Assembly (NCBI GenBank): GCA_025356765.1
Contig: JANXRO010000223.1
Location: forward strand, 1 to 7,230
Length of the DNA: 7,230 bases
Direction of reading: 5' to 3'
Source of the DNA: Hyphomicrobiales bacterium
GTDB taxonomy: Bacteria; Pseudomonadota; Alphaproteobacteria; Rhizobiales; Aestuariivirgaceae
Numbering within the stretch: the first letter of the stretch is position 1; the number at the start of each line of letters is the position of its first letter. The position numbers and the translations under genes are program-made. Positions 1-5,383 of the stretch are shown here, piece after piece. Below the pieces are notes generated by a model. It did no database searches. It saw nothing but the letters and a program-made list of their open reading frames with translations, and had not been told where the DNA came from.

Positions 1-147
1 ATGGCAAAAACAGTGCAAGGCACCGAAGTAACCATCGACGCCATGAAGGGCGTGATGGTTGATAATGCCAACGTGACGAAGGCCGACATCGTGGCCGACA
101 ACGGCGTGATCCACGTGATCGACGCCGTGATTATACCAAAGATGTAA
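1..147 (+). CDS. Fasciclin (FAS1) domain protein, C-terminal fragment
   Basis: The reading frame is open from base 1 and stops at TAA 145-147, giving 48 residues. It reads like the last third of a FAS1 domain: a KTVQG-TEVTID strand, then GVMVDNANVTKADI, then the closing block NGVIHVIDAVIIP. In FAS1 domains this end block holds the conserved H2-type motif. The ATG at base 1 is probably an internal methionine, because the FAS1 fold needs about 90 more residues upstream, so the gene is cut by the window edge. FAS1 proteins are usually secreted or surface-attached and take part in adhesion; the signal peptide that would confirm this lies outside the window. A strong hairpin follows the stop codon, so the gene probably ends its transcript here. 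Confidence 0.85.
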   Translation: MAKTVQGTEVTIDAMKGVMVDNANVTKADIVADNGVIHVIDAVIIPKM

Positions 148-164
148 TACCAAAAATCTAGTGA

Positions 165-210
165 TGTGAGAGGTGGGATCCTCCCAAAATAAAACCCACC
201 TCTCACAATT
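165..210 (+). terminator. Probable transcription terminator after the FAS1 gene
   Basis: GTGAGAGGTGGG (166-177) and CCCACCTCTCAC (195-206) are perfectly complementary. The T165-A207 pair extends the stem to 13 bp around a 17-nt loop. It lies 18 bases past the FAS1 stop and before the next gene. The trailing run (AATTTCC) is only weakly T-rich, so it is either a terminator with a poor U-tract or a 3'-end stabilising stem. Confidence 0.7.
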
Positions 211-223
211 TCCTCGAACTTCA

Positions 224-270
224 ATTCAATTTTGGTGTATCGACTTTCAAACCAAAACTGAAAGTTGAAT
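224..270 (+). promoter_or_regulatory. Structured leader immediately before the PhnA-type start codon
   Basis: Three complementarities overlap here. ATTCAA (224-229) can pair with TTGAAT (265-270). TTTTGGT (230-236) can pair with ACCAAAA (251-257). Together these make one 13-bp stem with a 7-nt bulge at 258-264. The hairpin loop holds ACTTTCA (243-249), complementary to TGAAAGT (259-265), which is essentially the bulge. This allows a loop-bulge contact or an alternative hairpin. The fold ends at base 270, directly against the ATG at 271. The only weak Shine-Dalgarno-like bases (GAAAG, 260-264) lie in the bulge. Function is unknown; chance pairing in AT-rich DNA is possible. Confidence 0.35.
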
Positions 271-493
271 ATGGAACACCGCGATAGCAACGGCACTGAA
301 TTAAAAGATGGCGACAACGTTACTTTGATCAAAGATCTGAAGGTCAAAGGTGCGAACACAACCCTGAAACGCGGCACCATGATTAGAGGCATTGATTAAA
401 GGCATTCGTTTGGCTGATGAGGGCGAGATTGATTGCCGTCACGAAAAAGTGAAAGGCTTGGTTCTCAAAACCGAGTTTGTTAAAAAAGCCTGA
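271..493 (+). pseudogene. PhnA/YjdM-type short protein, broken by a 13-bp tandem duplication
   Basis: From ATG 271 the frame reads DSNGTELKDGDNVTLIKDLKVKG...TTLKRGTMI and then hits TAA at 397-399. The rest of the family sequence, IKGIRLADEGEIDCRHEKVKGLVLKTEFVKKA, continues in the +1 frame from 395 to TGA 491-493. The cause is visible: 381-393 (gattagaggcatt) and 394-406 (gattaaaggcatt) are tandem copies with 12 of 13 bases identical. Removing one copy restores a 69-residue protein, the length of the short PhnA-domain proteins I recall from alphaproteobacteria. These lack the N-terminal zinc ribbon of E. coli YjdM; TGA 259-261 blocks any in-frame extension upstream. The family was once named for alkylphosphonate use, but its function is not established. 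Both halves keep good family sequence, so the lesion looks recent. An assembly error is possible. Confidence 0.8.
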
Positions 494-540
494 TAAAGGC
501 CGCTCACAACCCCTTGTATCCCCTTTGCTCCGACCACCAT

Positions 541-580
541 ATAAGCTATGCTAATCATTCATAGCTTATGGGATCTTTTT
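541..580 (+). promoter_or_regulatory. 10-bp-arm dyad plus T-run just before trxB (operator, attenuator or terminator)
   Basis: ATAAGCTATG (541-550) and CATAGCTTAT (560-569) are perfect inverted copies around a 9-nt spacer. They are followed by GGGATC and TTTTT (576-580), and the trxB ATG is at 582. The shape is that of a rho-independent terminator for the upstream gene, but it ends one base before the next start codon. GGGA (570-573), the only Shine-Dalgarno candidate for trxB, lies directly against the 3' arm. A -10-like TATAAG (540-545) overlaps the 5' arm, so the dyad could instead be an operator. No well-spaced -35 box was found. Confidence 0.5.
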
Positions 581-581
581 C

Positions 582-1544
582 ATGTCAACTCGTCACGCTC
601 GTGTCATTGTTCTGGGCTCAGGCCCTGCTGGCTATACCGCAGCAATTTACGCCGCCCGCGCCATGTTGCAGCCTTTGGTTATTCAAGGCATTCAACCCGG
701 CGGCCAATTAACAATTACGGCAGACGTTGAGAATTATCCGGGCTTTGCAAAAACCATTCAGGGCCCCTTTCTGATGGAAGAAATGAAAGCCCAGGCCGAA
801 CACATGGGTGCTGAAATTGTGTCAGACACCATTGTGTCGGTGGATTTGAAATCGACCCCCGTAAAATTGGTGGGGGACAGCGGTATAACCTATACCTGCG
901 ATGCGTTGATCATTTGCACGGGCGCACAGGCAAAATGGCTGGGCCTACCCAATGAAGCGCATTTTCAAGGCTTTGGTGTTTCAGCCTGCGCCACATGTGA
1001 TGGCTTTTTTTATCGCGGCAAAAAAGTTCTGGTGGTGGGTGGTGGCAACACCGCTGTGGAAGAAGCCTTGTTCCTCACCAACTTCGCCACTGAAGTAACT
1101 GTGGTTCACCGCCGCAATGAATTCAAAGCCGAAAAGATTTTGCAAAATCGGTTGCACAACCACCCCAAAATCAAAGTGATATGGGATTCTGAATTGGCCG
1201 ATGTGTTAGGCTCGCATGATCCTAAAAGCGTCCACACAGCACGCCTTCGCAATTTAAAAACCGGCGCCACACAAGATTTGTCCGTGGACGGAATATTCAT
1301 CGCCATCGGCCACAAGCCTGCAACAGAATTGTTTGTGGGCCAGCTGCCGTTTAAAAATGGCAACTATCTGGTCACATCACCGTGGAGCACTGCAACATCC
1401 ATCCCCGGCGTTTTTGCGGCAGGCGACGTGACGGATGACATCTATCGCCAAGCTGTAACAGCGGCAGGCATGGGCTGCATGGCGGCCCTTGAAGTTGAAA
1501 AATATTTGCACGCGCGAACAGAGATGAAACAAGCGGCGGAGTAA
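582..1544 (+). CDS. trxB: Thioredoxin reductase (NADPH)
   Basis: A full-length 320-residue low-molecular-weight thioredoxin reductase, a cytoplasmic FAD flavoenzyme that uses NADPH to reduce thioredoxin. The FAD-binding GSGPAG is at residues 12-17, followed by GGQL and ENYPG near 40-54. The redox-active pair CATC is at 136-139 in the usual SACATCDG setting. The NADPH domain shows GGGNTAVEEA (153-162) and HRR (176-178), residues that favour NADPH. The C-terminal FAD motif FAAGDV (278-283) and RQAVTAAG (289-296) are intact. ATG 582 is chosen because the FAD motif starts at the expected distance from it and the length fits the family. GGGA at 570-573 is a modest ribosome site. The stop is 5 bases before the LysR gene, so the two are probably co-transcribed. 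Confidence 0.97.
   Translation: MSTRHARVIVLGSGPAGYTAAIYAARAMLQPLVIQGIQPGGQLTITADVENYPGFAKTIQGPFLMEEMKAQAEHMGAEIVSDTIVSVDLKSTPVKLVGDSGITYTCDALIICTGAQAKWLGLPNEAHFQGFGVSACATCDGFFYRGKKVLVVGGGNTAVEEALFLTNFATEVTVVHRRNEFKAEKILQNRLHNHPKIKVIWDSELADVLGSHDPKSVHTARLRNLKTGATQDLSVDGIFIAIGHKPATELFVGQLPFKNGNYLVTSPWSTATSIPGVFAAGDVTDDIYRQAVTAAGMGCMAALEVEKYLHARTEMKQAAE
1538..1541 (+). promoter_or_regulatory. Shine-Dalgarno of the LysR gene, inside the trxB end
   Basis: GGAG lies in the last codons of trxB, 8 bases before ATG 1550. This fixes the LysR start and suggests translational coupling: ribosomes finishing trxB reach the next start after 5 bases. Confidence 0.65.
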
Positions 1545-1549
1545 GACAT

Positions 1550-2437
1550 ATGGATTGGGACAAGCTGCGAATTTTCCATGCTGTGGCTGAAGCCGGAAGC
1601 TTCACCCACGCGGGCCATGAATTATTGTTGTCACAATCAGCAGTAAGTCGCCAGATAAGCGCCTTGGAAGAAGATTTAAATGTGTCTTTGTTTCATCGCC
1701 ATGCACGCGGATTAATCCTCACCGAACAAGGCGAAGTTTTGAACAAAACCGCCCACGAAGTGTTCACCAAATTGGCCGCCGCCAAAACGCGGTTGATGGA
1801 TTCAAAAGAAAAGCCCTCGGGCGCATTGCGCATCACCACAACGGTGGGCTTAGGGTCAGTATGGCTGACGCCGCGCATCACCGAGTTTTTGGATTTATAT
1901 CCAGACATTGAAGTGGCTTTAATGCTGGATGATACCGAGCTTGATCTTTCCATGCGTGAAGCCGATGTGGCAATTCGGTTGCGCAGGCCAACCCAGCCTG
2001 ATCTCATCCAACGCAAACTATTCACCGTGCATCACCATATTTATGCATCGGTTGATTATGTGAAACATCACGGCATTCCCAAATCAGTGGAAGATCTTGA
2101 TAAGCACCGCATTGTAAGCTTCGGCGAAACCGAAGGTTATCTTACCAATTTAAACTGGTTGGAAACTGTGGGCCGCGACCCCCAATCACCGCGCAGGGCA
2201 TCTTTGCGGGTGAACAATGCCTATGGCTTGCGCCGTGCTGTGCAAGCCGGTGCGGGCATTGGCTCGGTTGCTGATTATATGGTGGCCAATGATATGAACT
2301 TGGTAGAAATTGATCTGCCCTTAGAGGCCCCGCAATTTGATACTTATTTCGTCTATCCAGAAGAATTAAAAGAAACCAAACGCGTGACAGCATTCCGAGA
2401 TTTTATCGTGGGCAAAGCCAAGGAATGGAGCTTTTGA
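1550..2437 (+). CDS. lsrB: LysR-family regulator, LsrB/VtlR type
   Basis: A 295-residue LysR-type transcription factor. The N-terminal winged helix-turn-helix covers about residues 1-60 (LRIFHAVAEAGSFTHAG, then LSQSAVSRQISALEEDL, then LFHRHARGLILTEQG). The effector-binding domain runs from about 90 to the end. Several blocks match the rhizobial LsrB/VtlR family as I remember it: the MDWDKLRIFH start, EKPSGALRITTTVGLG, DLIQRKLFTVH, FDTYFVYPEE and AFRDFI-KA-W-F at the C-terminus. In rhizobia lsrB also sits directly behind trxB and is linked to oxidative-stress and cell-envelope control. The protein has no cysteine at all, which matters because cysteine residues have been implicated in redox sensing by S. 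meliloti LsrB. The regulatory role here is inferred. The gene ends flush against brnA on the other strand. Confidence 0.88.
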   Translation: MDWDKLRIFHAVAEAGSFTHAGHELLLSQSAVSRQISALEEDLNVSLFHRHARGLILTEQGEVLNKTAHEVFTKLAAAKTRLMDSKEKPSGALRITTTVGLGSVWLTPRITEFLDLYPDIEVALMLDDTELDLSMREADVAIRLRRPTQPDLIQRKLFTVHHHIYASVDYVKHHGIPKSVEDLDKHRIVSFGETEGYLTNLNWLETVGRDPQSPRRASLRVNNAYGLRRAVQAGAGIGSVADYMVANDMNLVEIDLPLEAPQFDTYFVYPEELKETKRVTAFRDFIVGKAKEWSF

Positions 2438-2689
2438 TTATCGCTTCGTGATAAACCCACGCAGCGCTTCATTGATACGCGTCTGCCACCCTGGGCCACC
2501 TTTGCGGAAGCTTTCAAGAATATCGGCGTCCAAACGCAGCGTTGTGGAAACTTTAGGCGCGGGAATGCGAGGCCTTCCAACTGACACTTTCACCTTAGAA
2601 AATTTCTCTACCCAATATGGCGTTGACGTGTCAGGAATTTCATCTGGATCAATCCAGTCTTGGGCCAAATTCTTTTTGCTCTCGATCAT
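2438..2689 (-). CDS. brnA: BrnA-family antitoxin
   Basis: An 83-residue antitoxin of the type II BrnT/BrnA system. The C-terminal half is a ribbon-helix-helix DNA-binding segment: strand VSTTLRLD (47-54), first helix ADILESF (55-61), then GPGWQTRINEALRGFI (65-80), the hallmark BrnA sequence. The N-terminal part (residues 1-40, with DWIDPDEIPD) would be the toxin-contacting region. In the family, BrnA neutralises BrnT and represses the operon by binding its operator. ATG 2689 has a good ribosome site, GAGGA, six bases upstream. The first 41 bases overlap the end of brnT. The stop codon (2438-2440) abuts the LysR stop with no bases between. Confidence 0.9.
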   Translation of the reverse strand: MIESKKNLAQDWIDPDEIPDTSTPYWVEKFSKVKVSVGRPRIPAPKVSTTLRLDADILESFRKGGPGWQTRINEALRGFITKR

Positions 2690-2921
2690 TTGCTTTCCTC
2701 ATACTGATAATCCGATAGACTTCATCTCGCAGTGTCCAAGCGACAAACATCATACGGCCATTGAGCAATCCAAACGTAATGAATCGATCTTCACCATAAT
2801 CAAAGCGTTCATCTTTTGTCGTGAAAGTTCGACCAACCAAGACTTCTGCCGCATGAGCCATATCCACACCACGATGAAGTAATGTCTTCTCACGCTTTTC
2901 TGGGTCAAACTCAATCTTCAT
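2649..2921 (-). CDS. brnT: BrnT-family toxin (RelE-fold ribonuclease)
   Basis: A 90-residue BrnT toxin. The start MKIEFDPEKREKTLLHRGVDMAHAAEVL is the usual BrnT opening (strand, DP-K---L--HGV, A--V). It continues with DYGEDRFITFGLLNGRMMFVAWT and ends with YRIISMRKANDREQKEF, the family's R-I-I-S-R-A--RE signature. The length fits. Known members have a RelE-like fold and stop growth by cutting RNA; activity here is inferred. The toxin gene comes first and brnA second with a 41-base overlap, as is normal for this family. No Shine-Dalgarno precedes ATG 2921: the upstream bases are occupied by an inverted repeat, so translation may be leaderless. No truncation is visible, so the module may be active. 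Confidence 0.9.
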   Translation of the reverse strand: MKIEFDPEKREKTLLHRGVDMAHAAEVLVGRTFTTKDERFDYGEDRFITFGLLNGRMMFVAWTLRDEVYRIISMRKANDREQKEFGPRLD

Positions 2922-2943
2922 ATTTATTGTTACTACAATAAAT
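2922..2943 (-). promoter_or_regulatory. Probable BrnA operator abutting the brnT start
   Basis: ATTTATTGT (2922-2930) and ACAATAAAT (2935-2943) form a perfect 9-bp-arm dyad around a 4-base spacer. It fills 22 of the 30 bases between the exporter gene and brnT and touches the brnT ATG. BrnA-family antitoxins autoregulate, and such a dyad is a natural target for their ribbon-helix-helix domain. The assignment is inferred from position and symmetry. Confidence 0.65.
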
Positions 2944-2955
2944 CACCGCAGTCAA
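2926..2955 (-). promoter_or_regulatory. Candidate brnTA promoter overlapping the operator
   Basis: Read on the minus strand, TTGACT (2955-2950) resembles a -35 box and overlaps the exporter stop codon. After 17 bases comes TAACAAT (2932-2926), a poor -10. The -10 lies inside the dyad, so bound repressor would block it. A start about 7 bases on falls at the brnT ATG, giving a leaderless message. The -10 match is weak. Confidence 0.35.
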
Positions 2956-3563
2956 TGCCGCAGCATCGGCACCAGTGATGCGGCAAGCGACAAGCCAAGC
3001 GCCACATTGATGATGCGGAAATAACGCACATCATTCAGAATGTGTTTTAAACCCACACCAAACATGGCCCAGGTTGTAGCACTGCCGATGCCCATCACGG
3101 CGGCAACTGCTACAACAAAACCAACGCCCACATAATAACTGCTGGCTATGGTGTAAGCAGAAAGTGATGTCACCGCCATCACCCAGGCTTTGGGGTTTAC
3201 CCACTGCAAGGCACAGGCCTGAAAAAAACTGATGGGTTGGCCCACATCTTTAACACCATCGCCAGCGGGTTTTTCTGTGGCAATTTTCCACGCCAGCCAA
3301 AGCATGTAGCCTGCACCCACATATTTCATCACGGTGTAAATAATCGGATAGATTTCGAAAATCTTGCCAAGGCCAAGGCCAATGCAGCCGATCATAAATG
3401 GAAAGCCAACCATCACCCCCATGATCAATGGCATGGTGCGGCGAAAACCAAAGTTTATTCCGCTGGCCATCAACATGGTGTTGTTGGGCCCCGGCGTAAA
3501 TGCAGCAATGGCTGCGAACACAACCAAGCCTATAAAAAGATCATAGGTCATGTTCGCAGGCAC
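2952..3563 (-). CDS. LysE/RhtB-family amino-acid exporter
   Basis: An inner-membrane exporter of the LysE/RhtB superfamily, which pumps amino acids or related small solutes out of the cell; the substrate cannot be read from sequence. Counting from GTG 3563 (203 residues), the signature TPGPNNTMLMASGINFGFRRTMP is at 23-45 and QWVNPKAW at 120-127. Hydrophobic segments lie near 7-24, 45-66, 72-92, 128-140, 145-170 and 183-199, so about six membrane spans. The start is uncertain: GTG 3563 lies 5 bases from the upstream stop, while ATG 3551 (199 residues) gives a family-typical N-terminus. Neither has a clear ribosome site. It is third in a minus-strand run behind an aminotransferase and a DUF1993 gene, which fits amino-acid metabolism or overflow. 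Confidence 0.88.
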   Translation of the reverse strand: MPANMTYDLFIGLVVFAAIAAFTPGPNNTMLMASGINFGFRRTMPLIMGVMVGFPFMIGCIGLGLGKIFEIYPIIYTVMKYVGAGYMLWLAWKIATEKPAGDGVKDVGQPISFFQACALQWVNPKAWVMAVTSLSAYTIASSYYVGVGFVVAVAAVMGIGSATTWAMFGVGLKHILNDVRYFRIINVALGLSLAASLVPMLRH

Positions 3564-3568
3564 ATCGT

Positions 3569-4063
3569 TTAATTGCGTCCCAAAAAGTCGCCCTTGCCGA
3601 CTTCCACGCCAATGCTGCGAATAAGGTTATGCGCTGTCGCCATATGGAAATAGTGGTTTGGCCAAACCGCGCCATTAATGTAGTCAGCACCATTCAACTC
3701 AACGTCATTGCCGCCGACTTTCAATTTGATGGTGCGTGTTGCAGCGCCTTCAAACTTTTTGGCATCAATGCTTTTGATGAATTCGCTGGTTTTGGCTATG
3801 CGCGCATAAAGTTCGTCGAAAGATTTTTCATCATCGGCATAGCTTGGTACTTCAGTGCCAGACAGCCGCGCCGCACAGCCCTTTGCCTGGTCACACATGA
3901 TGAGAATTTGCCGTACCAGTGGCAGCATGTCGGGATAGGTGCGCAAAGCCAGCACAACAGTTTTATCAAGTTTGCGCGCATCACAGAAAGCTTCAGCCTT
4001 TTTCAAAATTTTGGTCATCGCATCGAGATTGCGAATCAGAAATGGAACAGATTGTGCGTACAT
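3569..4063 (-). CDS. DUF1993 domain protein
   Basis: A 164-residue protein that matches the DUF1993 family over its whole length: an opening helix (YAQSVPFLIRNLDAMTKILKKAEAF), ALRTYPDMLPLVRQI at about 39-53, AKGCAARLSG (60-69), a CKxF-like EGAATR segment, and the C-terminal PNHYFHMATAHNLIRSIGVEVGKGDFLG (135-162). The family is predicted to form a helical bundle related to DinB proteins. Its biochemical role is unknown. Histidines at 137, 140 and 145 could bind metal, by analogy with DinB-like folds only. No signal peptide is seen, so it is probably cytoplasmic. ATG 4063 has AGGA at 4074-4071 seven bases upstream. The gap to the aminotransferase stop is 14 bases, so co-transcription is likely. 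Confidence 0.85.
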   Translation of the reverse strand: MYAQSVPFLIRNLDAMTKILKKAEAFCDARKLDKTVVLALRTYPDMLPLVRQILIMCDQAKGCAARLSGTEVPSYADDEKSFDELYARIAKTSEFIKSIDAKKFEGAATRTIKLKVGGNDVELNGADYINGAVWPNHYFHMATAHNLIRSIGVEVGKGDFLGRN

Positions 4064-4070
4064 ATTTTTT

Positions 4071-4074
4071 TCCT
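4071..4074 (-). promoter_or_regulatory. Shine-Dalgarno of the DUF1993 gene
   Basis: On the minus strand AGGA (4074-4071) is followed by seven A/T bases and ATG 4063. It lies in the 14-base gap after the aminotransferase stop and confirms the DUF1993 start. Confidence 0.6.
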
Positions 4075-4077
4075 ATG

Positions 4078-5280
4078 TTATTTGAGGTTGGCGCAGAAGC
4101 GTTGAATGCGAGCGCATGCATCTTCCAGCGTGGTTGTGGCCGTAGCATAGCTGATACGGAAAAAGGGTGACGTGCCAAACGCGGCACCATGAACCGCTGC
4201 AACACCTTCTGATGCCAGCAATTCGGAAACAAAATCTTCATCCGTCGCAATCACTTTGCCTGAAGGTGCAGTTTTGCCAATGGTGCCAGCGCAAGATGGA
4301 TAAACATAAAATGCGCCTTCTGGCCTTGCGCAATGCAAACCCTTTGCTTGGTTCAACATGGAAACCACCAAATCGCGCCGCTCTTTAAATACTGTGTTGT
4401 GGGCGGCAATAAAATCTTGCGGCCCGCTCAACGCTTCAACCGCCGCCCATTGTGCAATGGAAGAAGGATTGGAAGTCGACTGTGATTGCAACTTGGCCAT
4501 GGCCTTGATCAAGGTTTCGGGGCCCGCCGCATAACCAATGCGCCAGCCCGTCATACAATAGGCTTTGGAAACACCATTCATCGTTAAGGTGCGATCATAA
4601 AGCGAAGGCTCAATTTGCGCAGGCGTTACAAATTTGAAATCATCATAGACAAGGTGTTCATACATATCGTCGGTCAAAATCCACACATGAGGGTGCTTCA
4701 CCAACACATCGGTCAAGGCCTTCATGTCGGCGTGCGAATAAGCAGCACCCGTTGGGTTTGAAGGAGAATTCAAAATCAACCACTTGGTTTTTGGCGTAAT
4801 GGCTTTTTCTAGATCTGCCGCTTGCAGTTTGAAATTCTTGTCGGGCGGACATTGCACAATGACAGGCTTGCCGCCGGCCAACATCACAATATCAGGATAG
4901 CTCACCCAATAGGGGGCGGGCACAATCACTTCATCTCCTGCGTTCACAGTGGCAAGCAAAGCATTGAAAAGAACTTGCTTTCCACCTGTTCCAACAGACA
5001 CCTGTGAAGGCTTGTAATCCAAGCCGTTCTCACGCTTAAATTTTGCCGCAATAGCTTTTTTCAATTCTGGAATGCCGTCCACCGCGGTATAACGCGTCTT
5101 GCCATCGTTGATGGCCTTGATGGCGGCATCTTTGATGTTGCGCGGGGTTTCAAAATCTGGCTCGCCCGCAGCAAGACCAATCACGTTCTTGCCTTCGGCC
5201 TGCATCACTTGGGCCTTGGTGTTGATGGCAATGGTTGCCGATGGTTGAATGCGATTTAAAGCGTCTGAAATAAAAGCCAT
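4078..5280 (-). CDS. aatA: Class I pyridoxal-phosphate aminotransferase, aspartate aminotransferase type
   Basis: A 400-residue cytoplasmic PLP enzyme that moves amino groups between aspartate and 2-oxoglutarate; some members of this subgroup also act on prephenate or aromatic substrates. The N-terminus MAFISDALNRIQPSATIAI and GLAAGEPDFETP are typical of alphaproteobacterial AatA. Numbered from ATG 5280: GTGGKQ near 98-102, the PLP-stacking W125 in PAPYWVSYP, NSPSNPTG (171-178) with N175, D204 and Y207 in TDDMYEH, the Schiff-base K239 in SKAYCMTGWRIGY, and the carboxylate-binding R375 in FRISYA. All key residues are present. An in-frame TTG lies two codons upstream, but ATG 5280 fits the family and has AGGGA nine bases before it. 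It is probably the first gene of the minus-strand operon. Confidence 0.93.
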   Translation of the reverse strand: MAFISDALNRIQPSATIAINTKAQVMQAEGKNVIGLAAGEPDFETPRNIKDAAIKAINDGKTRYTAVDGIPELKKAIAAKFKRENGLDYKPSQVSVGTGGKQVLFNALLATVNAGDEVIVPAPYWVSYPDIVMLAGGKPVIVQCPPDKNFKLQAADLEKAITPKTKWLILNSPSNPTGAAYSHADMKALTDVLVKHPHVWILTDDMYEHLVYDDFKFVTPAQIEPSLYDRTLTMNGVSKAYCMTGWRIGYAAGPETLIKAMAKLQSQSTSNPSSIAQWAAVEALSGPQDFIAAHNTVFKERRDLVVSMLNQAKGLHCARPEGAFYVYPSCAGTIGKTAPSGKVIATDEDFVSELLASEGVAAVHGAAFGTSPFFRISYATATTTLEDACARIQRFCANLK

Positions 5281-5383
5281 AATCAAGTGTCCCTTTTGGC
5301 GGGTGATCTAAAGCTTTGTTGGGTCTGTCGCAAGCAACAATCCGCCACATGAAAACTTTGTGATTTTCTGGCATTATGCCACC
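5281..5383. promoter_or_regulatory. Divergent intergenic region, aminotransferase and monooxygenase
   Basis: These 103 bases must hold the start signals of both the leftward aminotransferase operon and the rightward monooxygenase. Two symmetric elements are visible: TTGTTG (5316-5321) with CAACAA (5335-5340), and TGGCAT-T-ATGCCA (5369-5381). For the leftward gene, TTGCGA followed 17 bases later by TAGATC is a weak -35/-10 candidate. No convincing rightward promoter was found. Confidence 0.35.
5369..5381 (+). promoter_or_regulatory. 13-bp palindrome directly before the monooxygenase start
   Basis: TGGCAT (5369-5374) and ATGCCA (5376-5381) are perfect inverted copies around one base, ending two bases before ATG 5384. 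No Shine-Dalgarno is visible there. It could be a repressor half-site pair or a chance palindrome. Confidence 0.3.

Noticed and set aside
548..730. A small open frame starting within the dyad before trxB
   Set aside because: It is out of frame with trxB and runs into it, with no ribosome site; a leader peptide role is not supported.
2448..2882. A 144-codon plus-strand open frame
   Set aside because: It lies wholly opposite brnT and brnA, which have clear family signatures, and it has no ribosome site or recognisable protein sequence.
3629..4105. A 158-codon plus-strand open frame
   Set aside because: It mirrors the DUF1993 gene, whose family match over the full length is convincing.
5281..5286. 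TTG start two codons upstream of the aminotransferase ATG
   Set aside because: The ATG at 5280 gives the exact family N-terminus and a 400-residue length; the TTG is only an in-frame alternative.
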